Origin: Deltaproteobacteria bacterium
Lineage (GTDB): Bacteria > Myxococcota_A > UBA796
Length of the DNA stretch: 21,753 bases
Assembly: GCA_002707085.1 (NCBI GenBank)
Contig: PALY01000013.1
Coordinates: 39,337 to 61,089 of the forward strand
Reading direction: 5' to 3'
Each line of letters opens with the position of its first letter. Within the stretch, counting starts at the first letter, position 1. The notes under the pieces were generated by a model. It saw nothing but the letters and a program-made list of their open reading frames with translations, was not told the DNA's origin and did not search any database. Both the position numbers and the translations under genes were made by a program. Shown here in pieces: positions 8,361 to 14,889 of this stretch.

Positions 8361-9428
8361 TTAGGCTGAACCGTCCATCACTGTATCGTATGCTTCTCGA
8401 AGTTCTACAGTTCGCGTTTTCGCCAGCTCTTGGATCTCTGGGTCCATGTGCGCGACTTTGTCTGGATGAAGGCCGGATACTTTTGTTCGATATGCTTTCT
8501 TGATGTCCACCAAAGGTGTTCCTCTTTCAACACCCAGTAGCTCCCAAGGATCGGTAATTTTTACGCGCAGTTCCAGCTTTTGTTCTAGTTCCAACCAGCG
8601 ATTCTCTGGAATGCCAAGGTAAATGGAGATGTCTTTAATGAGTCCTCGGGCTTTGCTGCTTGGCGGGCCGTCACACCGAGCGACTTGAGCGAGCAGTGCG
8701 AGGATATCCATACTCTTGAGTGCTGGCATTCTCCGTTGTACACCTTGGGCCAGCGTGTGCAGATCTGCCGAAGGCTCTGTCTTCATGAGATCACGAAGCT
8801 GAAACTGCTGGCTGAAGGGGATGTCGAAGGATTCGCTAAAGAACTTCCGGATGATTTTTGTGCCACGAGTGGATGTGCTTCCATCGGCCTGCAGGACGGT
8901 CATGCATAAGCCCATGAGTGGCTGAAGAAAGGAGACTTTGGACCAAGCAGTTGCTGCAGGTAGTTCAAAATCAAATGTTTGGTGTCCCAGGGTGGTGGGA
9001 GTTTCCGATCCCGGTGCGATCATCAATACGGTGACGGTCAGGGTGTAGATACCTGGCCGGCGATATTTCAACGCAGAGTACGGAACGTAGAACTCGGCAC
9101 GGCCCCGCTCGATGCCACGATGAACGACAAAGTGTCCCTTGTGGGCAAAGGCAGATACGGCTTTTAATGCCCGACCTCGGCTGTCGTGTATGACGTTGAC
9201 TGCGACGGCTCCGTTCGGCACATCCCGTTTAAAAAATAGTTGTACATGACACCCAAAGTCATCATTAAGAAGGCGATGTTGAATGTCTAGAACAGGGATG
9301 CCTTTGTTGGGATCATCATCGACAGCACCATCTGCAATCGCGCCAATCCCAGCTCCGATCACTCCGCCGGGTAGGCCCGCGACTGCCCAGCCAACACTTC
9401 CCCCGATGATCTTGCCCCACCAGCCCAT
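8361..9428 (-). CDS. DjlA-like J-domain co-chaperone with extra beta-rich domain
   Basis: The 355-residue protein starts MGWWGKIIGG and continues as a Gly-rich membrane segment (1-33) like the N-terminal anchor of DjlA. Residues 45-155 form a strand-rich region absent from E. coli DjlA. Residues about 164-280 look like a helical TerB-type domain. Residues 293-350 are a J domain with HPD at 321-323, the motif that stimulates DnaK ATPase. It probably recruits DnaK to the inner membrane. ATG at 9426-9428 has a GCAGGA SD. The gene heads the RetSat-ThrE-EamA run and lies 84 bases after the TPR gene. I am sure of the J domain and fairly sure of the DjlA relationship; the inserted domain is unassigned. 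Confidence 0.85.
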   Translation of the reverse strand: MGWWGKIIGGSVGWAVAGLPGGVIGAGIGAIADGAVDDDPNKGIPVLDIQHRLLNDDFGCHVQLFFKRDVPNGAVAVNVIHDSRGRALKAVSAFAHKGHFVVHRGIERGRAEFYVPYSALKYRRPGIYTLTVTVLMIAPGSETPTTLGHQTFDFELPAATAWSKVSFLQPLMGLCMTVLQADGSTSTRGTKIIRKFFSESFDIPFSQQFQLRDLMKTEPSADLHTLAQGVQRRMPALKSMDILALLAQVARCDGPPSSKARGLIKDISIYLGIPENRWLELEQKLELRVKITDPWELLGVERGTPLVDIKKAYRTKVSGLHPDKVAHMDPEIQELAKTRTVELREAYDTVMDGSA

Positions 9429-9512
9429 TTCAAGTCCTGCAGGTATTGGTGGTGGGAAATTGCATGGTCACTGTCTGTCCATCGGTATTGGGTGGCTGTG
9501 TCGTGAGTGTTT

Positions 9513-10655
9513 TTAGCTGCTGGGAATAAACCCCCGCCCGATCAGCAGGCCGTTGATGGGGTGTGTACTGTGCAAGATGCTCAATCGCTTGATGAGATCC
9601 TCGATACAGCGAGCGTCGGCTCGCCCACAGTCCAGGTCATAGCGTACACCGTTTTCTCCCAATGGAAGCGGATCCGAGATGCTGTGGAACCTTCCTTGTT
9701 CCACGGTTCCAAACTCGCCCTCATAGCCTGCGGTGTACCAATCACCGATGGTGGGGTCCGCTTGTTCAGTCGCGTCGCCTTGGTCGAAAACGATGGTGAT
9801 ATTGAGCAGGTTCCATGGGCATTGGGAGCTGACCCATACGGGGAAGTCTGTATCAGGCCAGTCAGAAACAATGGGTGTTTGAGCGAGAATCTCGTGACCG
9901 GCGACGGCCACCACCATGGGCTGATCACCAACCAATCCAGCTTGTCCAGTGGATGGCTCTACGAGATCCACTCGAGTTGCTGCATAGGGACGCGCCCCCT
10001 CGAGGACAATGGGGATCAAGTTCCCTTCGTCGTCTCGCTTCATTCGAGCGGCTTCCGCTATCCAACCATCTTCAGCTGTTTTCTCGGCGTGGTGATTGAA
10101 GAATTCAACGTAAGAGCCTTGGTGGGCTTCGATAAAATTCTTTGGGTGTACGTCTTCGGTAATAAAACTTCGGACGCCGGCGATCAGTTTTTCTGTGGCT
10201 TCAAGAAAACGTGGATCATCTACGGCTGCGTCGACAGCTTGTTGGAGTACTGCCATCCCTTCTTCCAACTTTCCCCAAGCAAGAAACAGGTGTCCTTTGC
10301 CTTGTGTTGCAAGTGGGTGGTTCTTGTTGGAACCAAGAACTTCGTCGTATGCCGCAACCGCTTTATTTGGTTGTTTCAGTTCCTCGAAAGCAGCACCCTG
10401 TGCCAAGAGAAGCTGTGGAAGCAGGTCCATATCTTGTGGTCCTTTCCGTTCAGTCGCGAGTTGGGCGGCCTGCTCCGCAAGCTCTAGTGCCTGGTTTGCG
10501 TTGCCGACTTGGAGTTCCATGATGATCAATGAATGGACCAAGTCGAGCCGGTCGGGGTGTTCACTCAGTGCTGCGAGCAAGGCTTCACGGGCGGCTTCTG
10601 GGTCATCACCGCGGATCGCAGTCAGGGCTTTTTCGATAATGGGTGTGTCGCTCAC
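9513..10655 (-). CDS. TPR protein with unrecognised C-terminal domain
   Basis: The 380-residue product has no signal peptide. Residues 1-165 are TPR-like helical repeats (EAAREALLAALSEHP, KAVAAYDEVLGSNKNHP, EEGMAVLQQAVDAAVDDP). Residues 175-380 form a mixed alpha/beta region that I cannot assign; recognisable points are EFFNHHAEKTAEDGW, WVSSQCPWNLLNI, DWYTAGYEGEFGTV and YDLDCGRADARCIEDL near the C terminus. The start is a GTG (10653-10655) with a GGAGAA SD at 8-base spacing. It lies 44 bases after rlmH on the same strand and is probably part of the rsfS-rlmH transcript. The TPRs suggest a scaffold or adaptor role; no enzymatic function is claimed. Confidence 0.75.
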   Translation of the reverse strand: MSDTPIIEKALTAIRGDDPEAAREALLAALSEHPDRLDLVHSLIIMELQVGNANQALELAEQAAQLATERKGPQDMDLLPQLLLAQGAAFEELKQPNKAVAAYDEVLGSNKNHPLATQGKGHLFLAWGKLEEGMAVLQQAVDAAVDDPRFLEATEKLIAGVRSFITEDVHPKNFIEAHQGSYVEFFNHHAEKTAEDGWIAEAARMKRDDEGNLIPIVLEGARPYAATRVDLVEPSTGQAGLVGDQPMVVAVAGHEILAQTPIVSDWPDTDFPVWVSSQCPWNLLNITIVFDQGDATEQADPTIGDWYTAGYEGEFGTVEQGRFHSISDPLPLGENGVRYDLDCGRADARCIEDLIKRLSILHSTHPINGLLIGRGFIPSS

Positions 10656-10699
10656 GGGGTGTTCTCCAAGCAGGATTCACAAAGTATATCGGTCCGAGA

Positions 10700-11164
10700 T
10701 CAGTGATGGTATTGACCACCCCAAAGTAGGGTCGATGCTCGGTAGAGTTGTTCGCTTAAGGTGATTCTTGCGATGCTATGATTTAGCACCATCGCGGAGA
10801 GCCTAACGGTTTTCCATGCTTTATTTCTAACGGCTTCCCCGTGGCCATATGGTCCACCGATCGCGAAGACCAGACGTCGTGTGCCCAGCTTGGTGGCCGA
10901 ATCGATAAGTGCGGCAAACTGGTGCGAGTCGAGGTCAGCGCCTCTTTCATCGACCGCGATTAGGCGGTCTCCGTCTCCGATTTTGCCTAAGATACGATCG
11001 GCTTCCGAATTCTTTACGTCGCGCTCGTCACCTTTAAAAGGGATTGGATTCAGGCGTTGATCTGTGTACCCGAGGTGTCGCGGCAGTCGGCGTGTGTACT
11101 CGACACAAGCGGCATCTGCCCATGCGATCTTGCCTTTGCCAACCCATAGGGTGGTAATTTTCAC
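10700..11164 (-). CDS. rlmH: 23S rRNA (pseudouridine1915-N3)-methyltransferase RlmH
   Basis: The 154-residue protein is a full-length SPOUT methyltransferase that methylates pseudouridine 1915 in helix 69 of 23S rRNA using S-adenosylmethionine. Diagnostic blocks are LIAVDERG, FAIGGPYGHG (SAM-binding knot, about 100-109), LSAMVLNHSIARITLSEQLYRA and the terminal QYHH. The start is GTG at 11162-11164, and its GTGA overlaps the rsfS stop by 4 bases, implying coupled translation. The rsfS-rlmH pairing is widely conserved. Confidence 0.96.
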   Translation of the reverse strand: MKITTLWVGKGKIAWADAACVEYTRRLPRHLGYTDQRLNPIPFKGDERDVKNSEADRILGKIGDGDRLIAVDERGADLDSHQFAALIDSATKLGTRRLVFAIGGPYGHGEAVRNKAWKTVRLSAMVLNHSIARITLSEQLYRASTLLWGGQYHH

Positions 11165-11625
11165 GGCAGTGCGTAGCCCACAGCGTCGGCTGGAACGTCG
11201 TCTATCCCCAACTCTTCTGGGGTAACTGTGGGCGCATCACTCCACAGTCCATCAAGGTCATAATAGCCACGCATGTCGCGTTCGAAGACATGAACAATCA
11301 CATCACCAAGGTCGATGAGAACCCATTTGTTGCTGCGGGTCCCTTCGACGCCCATTGGGTTGAGTCCCATTTCCTTTTTGAACTGGCGGAGGATGTTGTC
11401 CGAAATGGCTTGCATCTGACGAGAGTTGTTTCCATTGCAAAGGACGAACCAATCACAGAAGGAAGTACGCCCTCGCACATCGAGGATTTTCAATTCTGTT
11501 GCTTTCATCTCGATCGCTGCTTCTACAGCGGCTCGCACAATATTTTCGGTATCGATGGTGTTGTCCTCCTGTCGGGCTTCGCCCTGACGTATCTTGATCG
11601 TACTTGTGATTTTGGATGGAATCAA
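11161..11625 (-). CDS. rsfS: ribosomal silencing factor RsfS
   Basis: RsfS (YbeB/DUF143) binds L14 on the 50S subunit and blocks subunit joining in starvation. The core from residue 27 is typical: LDVRGRTSFCDWFVLCNGNNSRQMQAI, then EGTRSNKWVLIDLGDVIVHVF and RGYYDLDGLW. The coordinates use a TTG start at 11623-11625, giving 154 residues with a non-conserved 23-residue N-terminal extension and a poor SD. A perfect AGGAGG (11570-11565) lies 8 bases before an in-frame ATC at 11556-11554, exactly where homologues begin. The real start may therefore be AUC, giving 131 residues. The stop overlaps rlmH by 4 bases. Confidence 0.93.
   Translation of the reverse strand: MIPSKITSTIKIRQGEARQEDNTIDTENIVRAAVEAAIEMKATELKILDVRGRTSFCDWFVLCNGNNSRQMQAISDNILRQFKKEMGLNPMGVEGTRSNKWVLIDLGDVIVHVFERDMRGYYDLDGLWSDAPTVTPEELGIDDVPADAVGYALP
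11565..11570 (-). promoter_or_regulatory. consensus Shine-Dalgarno inside the annotated rsfS frame
   Basis: AGGAGG on the minus strand is followed by 8 bases and then ATC GAT ACC. It is the best SD around rsfS and points to initiation at codon ATC (11556-11554), not at the upstream TTG. Confidence 0.6.
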
Positions 11626-11779
11626 GGGATCTTGGTCATGTAGACGGCGTTTTCAGTGTTTAGCCCATGATCAAAGGGCGAGGCAAAACCGGAATTTTAT
11701 GGTTTTCTACTGCATAGATATTGAGCAAGAAAAACCAGATCATTCGGGTATACGTCACCACCGATGGGCATGGTTTCGT

Positions 11780-12547
11780 TTATCTTTTTTGGGGGATAGG
11801 GCGTTTAGGAAGCTTCTTAAGAAGATCGGCAGCGGTACCCAGTTGGACTGGTGGAAGTACGATGGGCTGCATCTGGCCAATCTTGGAGCGTCGGATTTGT
11901 AGGGTTGTCTCTCGTTCTACGTTGCCTTTTTTTATGACTCCACGGACATCTGCTTTCAGTCGTACGGCGGTCTCTGCATCCAGACTGACAGTTCCATCTA
12001 AAGACGATGGGATAACGACACTCCTCTTCTTCTTTTTGCGCCCTTTGGGGGCGTCTGCGTCTTTTAGGACTACGTTAAAGCGTTCGGCAGGTCGACCGTC
12101 GACGGTGTCAGGTCCAATGGCTTCAAAGCCTACCCGATCAATAAACGTGCCCAACGCTTCATCCCAGGCATTCCAGGCAGTATAGACGTCCATCCGTGCA
12201 GCTTCGCCATCAAACTCATCCGTCCAAGCGCCACGCGAAGACCGCGATGCGCTTCTTCCTTGATGAACGATGGCTTCAAAAGTGACTTCTCCATCCAAGG
12301 TGCGTTGAAAGTGGAAACTCTCCCAAGAGTTCCACGCAATTTCGATGGTTTCGGCACTGCTGTAGGTGACTTCTCCAGAACGGCGTTCGGTTTGAGTAAT
12401 GGAGGCCAGCGCGTGATGTGCCCCCATTCGAGCAACGGAGTCGTATGTGATCTTTTCACTGACAACTTCCAACGTAGGTGGCTCTTCCTCTGGTGTCTTC
12501 GTACACCCATTGAACAACAAGCTTAGAAGGACAACAGATGCTCTCAT
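11780..12547 (-). CDS. putative lipoprotein co-translated with obg, LolA/LppX-like fold suspected
   Basis: From ATG at 12545-12547 the product has 255 residues. It starts with a short signal peptide and lipobox LFNGC (Cys15). The mature part alternates strands of the kind found in LolA/LolB/LppX-type half-barrels (TYSSAETIEIAWNSWESF, DGRPAERFNVVL, GTVSLDAETAVRLKADV), and a Lys-rich loop KGRKKKK lies near residue 180. No family is assigned with certainty; the fold is inferred from pattern only. The ATG overlaps the obg stop as ATGA, so translation is coupled to obg. It occupies the place where proB/nadD often lie in other bacteria. About 154 bases without a gene separate it from rsfS; I saw no strong terminator there. 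Confidence 0.75.
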   Translation of the reverse strand: MRASVVLLSLLFNGCTKTPEEEPPTLEVVSEKITYDSVARMGAHHALASITQTERRSGEVTYSSAETIEIAWNSWESFHFQRTLDGEVTFEAIVHQGRSASRSSRGAWTDEFDGEAARMDVYTAWNAWDEALGTFIDRVGFEAIGPDTVDGRPAERFNVVLKDADAPKGRKKKKRSVVIPSSLDGTVSLDAETAVRLKADVRGVIKKGNVERETTLQIRRSKIGQMQPIVLPPVQLGTAADLLKKLPKRPIPQKR

Positions 12548-13584
12548 TCTTCGACCGCAGCGCAAGTCATGTCCCACAAAGCGTTGGTCAATGCGGTAAG
12601 TCCGGCACCGGTAGCAGAAGAAATCACGAAGACTTTTTTCCCGGTCTCGTTCTCGAACCGTTGTCGAAGCGTGGCCGCAACATCGGGTTCGACCAAATCA
12701 ACTTTGGTGAGGACGATGACTTCGGGTCTTCCGGCAATGACTGAGTCATAGGCAGCCAATTCATGACGGATTGCCCGATACCGCCGAAGGGCGTCCGGCG
12801 TGTCCTGTTCCCCGCTGTGTACCATTCCTTCATCATGCTCCCCCATACTAACCAGGTGGGCGAGCACTCGTGTGCGCCCTACGTGGCGTAAGAATTGATA
12901 TCCAAGACCTGCGCCGTCGCTTGCACCTTCCACGAGTCCTGGAATGTCTGCGATGGCGAAACTGCCGTCGGTTCCCATGTCCACAACACCCAATGATGGG
13001 GTCAGCGTGGTGAATGGGTAATCCGCTATCTTGGGTTTTGCGGCGCTCACTCTACTAATGAATGTAGACTTGCCGGCATTTGGGAATCCCAAGAGACCCA
13101 CATCGGCCATCAACATTAGTTCAAGGCGGAGGTTTTTTTCTTCGCCTGGACCACCAGGGGTGGTTTTCTTCGGCGCTCGGTTTGTGCTTGTTTTGAAGTG
13201 TAGATTTCCCAACCCACCACGGCCGCCTTTCGCAGCAATCCAACGATCCTGATCTGCTGTGAGATCGGCCAGGATCTCACCGGTATCATTATCAAACACT
13301 CGCGTTCCCACGGGTACGTGAATCTCTGTTGCTTTCCCCGCTGCGCCAGTCTGTTGCTTTCCGCGGCCGTGTTCGCCTCGTTCGGCGCGCCAGATCGCTT
13401 TCCCTCTCAATTCGATGAGTGTGGTTCTTCGATGGGTGGCAACCAAAACTATGTCACCACCACGTCCGCCGTCACCACCATTGGGGCCACCGAAAGCATT
13501 GAATTTTTCGCGCAGAAAACCGCCGCAGCCGTTTCCGCCTGCGCCGCTCGCTACAAATATCTTGGTTTCATCTATGAATCGCAC
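12544..13584 (-). CDS. obg: Obg/CgtA family GTPase
   Basis: The 346-residue essential GTPase acts in 50S assembly and the stringent response. The Gly-rich Obg fold spans 1-159 (FVASGAGGNGCGGFLREKF and the GGPNGGDGGRGGD block). The G domain follows: G1 GFPNAGKST (166-174), switch II DIPG (213-216) with LVEGASDGAGLG, G4 TKVD (293-296) and G5 SSA (322-324). There is no C-terminal OCT extension, as in many proteobacteria. The start is GTG (13582-13584) with the SD inside a small hairpin. It follows rpmA by 34 bases and overlaps the downstream lipoprotein gene by 4 bases. Confidence 0.97.
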   Translation of the reverse strand: MRFIDETKIFVASGAGGNGCGGFLREKFNAFGGPNGGDGGRGGDIVLVATHRRTTLIELRGKAIWRAERGEHGRGKQQTGAAGKATEIHVPVGTRVFDNDTGEILADLTADQDRWIAAKGGRGGLGNLHFKTSTNRAPKKTTPGGPGEEKNLRLELMLMADVGLLGFPNAGKSTFISRVSAAKPKIADYPFTTLTPSLGVVDMGTDGSFAIADIPGLVEGASDGAGLGYQFLRHVGRTRVLAHLVSMGEHDEGMVHSGEQDTPDALRRYRAIRHELAAYDSVIAGRPEVIVLTKVDLVEPDVAATLRQRFENETGKKVFVISSATGAGLTALTNALWDMTCAAVEE

Positions 13585-13601
13585 ACGGAATCCTATTCCG
13601 T
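13585..13601 (-). promoter_or_regulatory. perfect hairpin enclosing the obg Shine-Dalgarno
   Basis: ACGGAAT-AGG-ATTCCGT reads as a 7-bp stem with a 3-base loop and touches the GTG start of obg. The AGG of the AGGA SD is the loop. Folding could limit obg translation unless ribosomes arrive from rpmA. Confidence 0.55.
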
Positions 13602-13618
13602 CGCAGTCGGAGAGAAGC

Positions 13619-13882
13619 TTAGGCGTGTGCCTCTGCTGCTACCACACTAACGAGCCGACGATTGTTGCGTCGGTGATACCGAACGTGTCCATCGACTGTC
13701 GCGAAGATGGTCCAGTCACGGCCTACACCCACGCCATCACCAGGATGAAACTTGGTTCCAAGCTGACGAACAATGATGTTTCCTGCCGTCACGAATTGGC
13801 CATCGCCACGCTTAACACCACGGTACTGTGGTCCAGAGTCGCGTCCGTTTCGTGAACTACCTTGTCCCTTTTTATGTGCCAT
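13619..13882 (-). CDS. rpmA: 50S ribosomal protein L27
   Basis: The 87-residue protein begins [16 protein letters not shown] and includes [27 protein letters not shown], the standard L27 sequence. Its N terminus reaches the peptidyl-transferase centre. The N terminus starts directly with MAHKKG, so no cleaved prosequence of the Firmicutes type is present. ATG at 13880-13882 has an AAGGAG SD, 11 bases after rplU. Confidence 0.98.
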   Translation of the reverse strand: MAHKKGQGSSRNGRDSGPQYRGVKRGDGQFVTAGNIIVRQLGTKFHPGDGVGVGRDWTIFATVDGHVRYHRRNNRRLVSVVAAEAHA

Positions 13883-13893
13883 TTCGGAACTCC

Positions 13894-14202
13894 TTAACCT
13901 TTGATCTTGGCGACTTTAACGCGAGTGAGGGAGGGACGGAACCCTTTTCCTACACGAGTGCGCTTTCTGGCGCGGTACTTAAATGTGCTTCGTTTTTCAC
14001 CGAGTTCATCACCCAGAACTTCCAGCGTTACCTTGGCCCCTTTGACAGTTGGGTTGCCGACTTTTGTTTTGTCGCCACCAATCAAGAGGACTTCAGTGAT
14101 ATCGATGGTGCTACCAGCTTCAGCTTGAATGCGATCAAGCACAAGCTCGTCACCTTCGCTGAGGCGAAACTGCTGACCCGAGTGCGCGATTACTGCGTAC
14201 AT
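13894..14202 (-). CDS. rplU: 50S ribosomal protein L21
   Basis: The 102-residue protein [20 protein letters not shown]... with the C-terminal [15 protein letters not shown] block is standard L21, which binds 23S rRNA with L20. ATG at 14200-14202 has a GGAGGAAAC SD. It is the first gene of the rplU-rpmA-obg transcript, with a promoter and a hairpin-bearing leader upstream. Confidence 0.98.
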   Translation of the reverse strand: MYAVIAHSGQQFRLSEGDELVLDRIQAEAGSTIDITEVLLIGGDKTKVGNPTVKGAKVTLEVLGDELGEKRSTFKYRARKRTRVGKGFRPSLTRVKVAKIKG

Positions 14203-14243
14203 GTTTCCTCCAGACGAAATCGTTGGGAAATAGGTTCATTGTA

Positions 14244-14277
14244 GTGAGGTCAAAACACTAAGTTTATTAGACCCCAC
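14244..14277 (-). promoter_or_regulatory. inverted repeat in the rplU leader
   Basis: GTGAGGTC (14244-14251) and GACCCCAC (14270-14277) pair except for one A-C mismatch, with a smaller AAAC/GTTT pairing in the loop. The structure lies between the predicted transcription start (about 14285) and the L21 SD. It could be an autoregulatory L21-binding leader, but it does not match a leader I know. Confidence 0.35.
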
Positions 14278-14291
14278 CTCTTGGACCCGCC

Positions 14292-14320
14292 TGTCTACGG
14301 TCTTGAAGGGTGCCTGTCAA
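14292..14320 (-). promoter_or_regulatory. probable sigma-70-type promoter of rplU-rpmA-obg
   Basis: On the minus strand a perfect TTGACA (14320-14315) is followed after exactly 17 bases by TAGACA (14297-14292). The predicted leader is about 83 bases. The -10 is imperfect, 3 of 6. Confidence 0.5.
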
Positions 14321-14349
14321 GGGTAGAAGTGGGGCAAAACCGACAGATG

Positions 14350-14565
14350 TCACTCGATTGGCTCGAGATCGGGGGGTCTTCCTGCCCGATCTTGCTCTTC
14401 AGGGTCATATGGGCAGTGTCTACATCCCGCCCCACAGCAATGTCCACGCTCCAATAAATAGGCGCTCGTCAGGACGAGAAGGCCTGTGTGTGGATCGATG
14501 TACCCTGTTTTACCCCGGCGTTCCGCGGTGTCGTGGGCACGTAGGGCCTCTGTGGGTATGCTCAT
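14350..14565 (-). CDS. DUF5522 family Cys-rich small protein
   Basis: The 71-residue protein carries the DUF5522 signature GYIDPHTGLLVLTSAYLLERG followed by CCGAGCRHCPY, with cysteines at 43, 44, 48 and 51 that look like a metal or Fe-S site. No function is known for the family. ATG at 14563-14565 lacks a clear SD. It lies only about 15 bases after a strong terminator hairpin on the same strand, and a 5-codon frame (MAHHS, stop overlapping the ATG) precedes it. It stands 30 bases before the rplU promoter region. Expression may depend on read-through from the 57-codon gene upstream. Confidence 0.85.
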   Translation of the reverse strand: MSIPTEALRAHDTAERRGKTGYIDPHTGLLVLTSAYLLERGHCCGAGCRHCPYDPEEQDRAGRPPDLEPIE

Positions 14566-14579
14566 GAGTGATGCGCCAT

Positions 14580-14617
14580 AAGAAAACCGGGTAATTTCTC
14601 AAGGAAACCAACCCGGT
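14580..14617 (-). terminator. strong rho-independent terminator after the 57-codon gene
   Basis: On the minus strand a 7-bp GC-rich stem (ACCGGGT with ACCCGGT) continues after one bulged T into six more pairs (GGTTTC with GAAATT) around a 5-base loop, then TTTCTT. On the plus strand the same stem is followed by GCTTTCTTT, so it could work in both directions. Confidence 0.7.
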
Positions 14618-14659
14618 GCTTTCTTTAACAGAGTTGTGATGCTCTGCGCACTTCGACTC

Positions 14660-14833
14660 TTAGACTGGAGAGACTTCGTCTCTCAGGTCTTCAGTGACCA
14701 AATCCAAAAGAGTGGTACTGAGTTCGATGATCTGTTGGTGCGTAAAACCTTCGCCCTTCAACTGGCGGTAGAAACTCTTGGCGACAGATTTGTTGCGGTT
14801 TACGTAGAGTTCTTCTGAGTGTTCGTATGTCAT
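14660..14833 (-). CDS. 57-residue protein of unknown function under sigma-54 control
   Basis: ATG at 14831-14833 opens a 57-codon frame ending in TAA (14662-14660). The product starts MTYEHSEELYVNRNKSVAKS and continues as an amphipathic, charged, mostly helical sequence (FYRQLKGEGFTHQQIIELS, TLLDLVTEDLRDEV). It has no signal peptide or cysteine. I do not recognise the family. It is supported by an AGGTG SD 5 bases before the ATG, an exact sigma-54 promoter with a 29-base leader, and a terminator 43 bases after the stop. The composition is typical of soluble regulatory or adaptor mini-proteins and the QQIIEL part looks helix-turn-helix-like at best weakly. Function is unassigned. Confidence 0.75.
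   Translation of the reverse strand: MTYEHSEELYVNRNKSVAKSFYRQLKGEGFTHQQIIELSTTLLDLVTEDLRDEVSPV
14662..14690 (-). repeat. hairpin across the stop codon of the 57-codon gene
   Basis: GAGAGAC (14668-14674) and GTCTCTC (14678-14684) form a perfect 7-bp stem with a 3-base loop. It extends through five more outer pairs (one G-U) after a mismatch, ending at the stop codon. No T tract follows; it may protect the 3' end or affect termination of translation. Confidence 0.6.
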
Positions 14834-14870
14834 GGTAGCACCTGCTATTGAAACGAGAATGGCTGTTCTT

Positions 14871-14889
14871 TAAGCAAGGTCCGTGCCAA
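14871..14889 (-). promoter_or_regulatory. sigma-54 (RpoN) promoter of the 57-codon gene
   Basis: On the minus strand TTGGCACG (-24 box, 14889-14882), four bases GACC, then TTGCT (-12 box, 14877-14873) match the RpoN consensus YTGGCACG-N4-TTGCW at every fixed position, with correct spacing of the GG and GC dinucleotides. Transcription should start near 14862, 29 bases before the ATG. An enhancer-binding activator would be required; none is encoded in the window. Confidence 0.85.

Noticed and set aside
9507..10487. 326-codon plus-strand open frame opposite the TPR gene
   Set aside because: It is antisense to a well-formed TPR gene with GTG start and SD; its translation is Cys/Phe/Trp-rich without domain pattern.
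11626..11779. Promoter or terminator between the obg-linked lipoprotein and rsfS
   Set aside because: TAAAAT-like -10 hexamers exist but no -35 at proper spacing, and only 4-bp stems were seen, so no feature is claimed.
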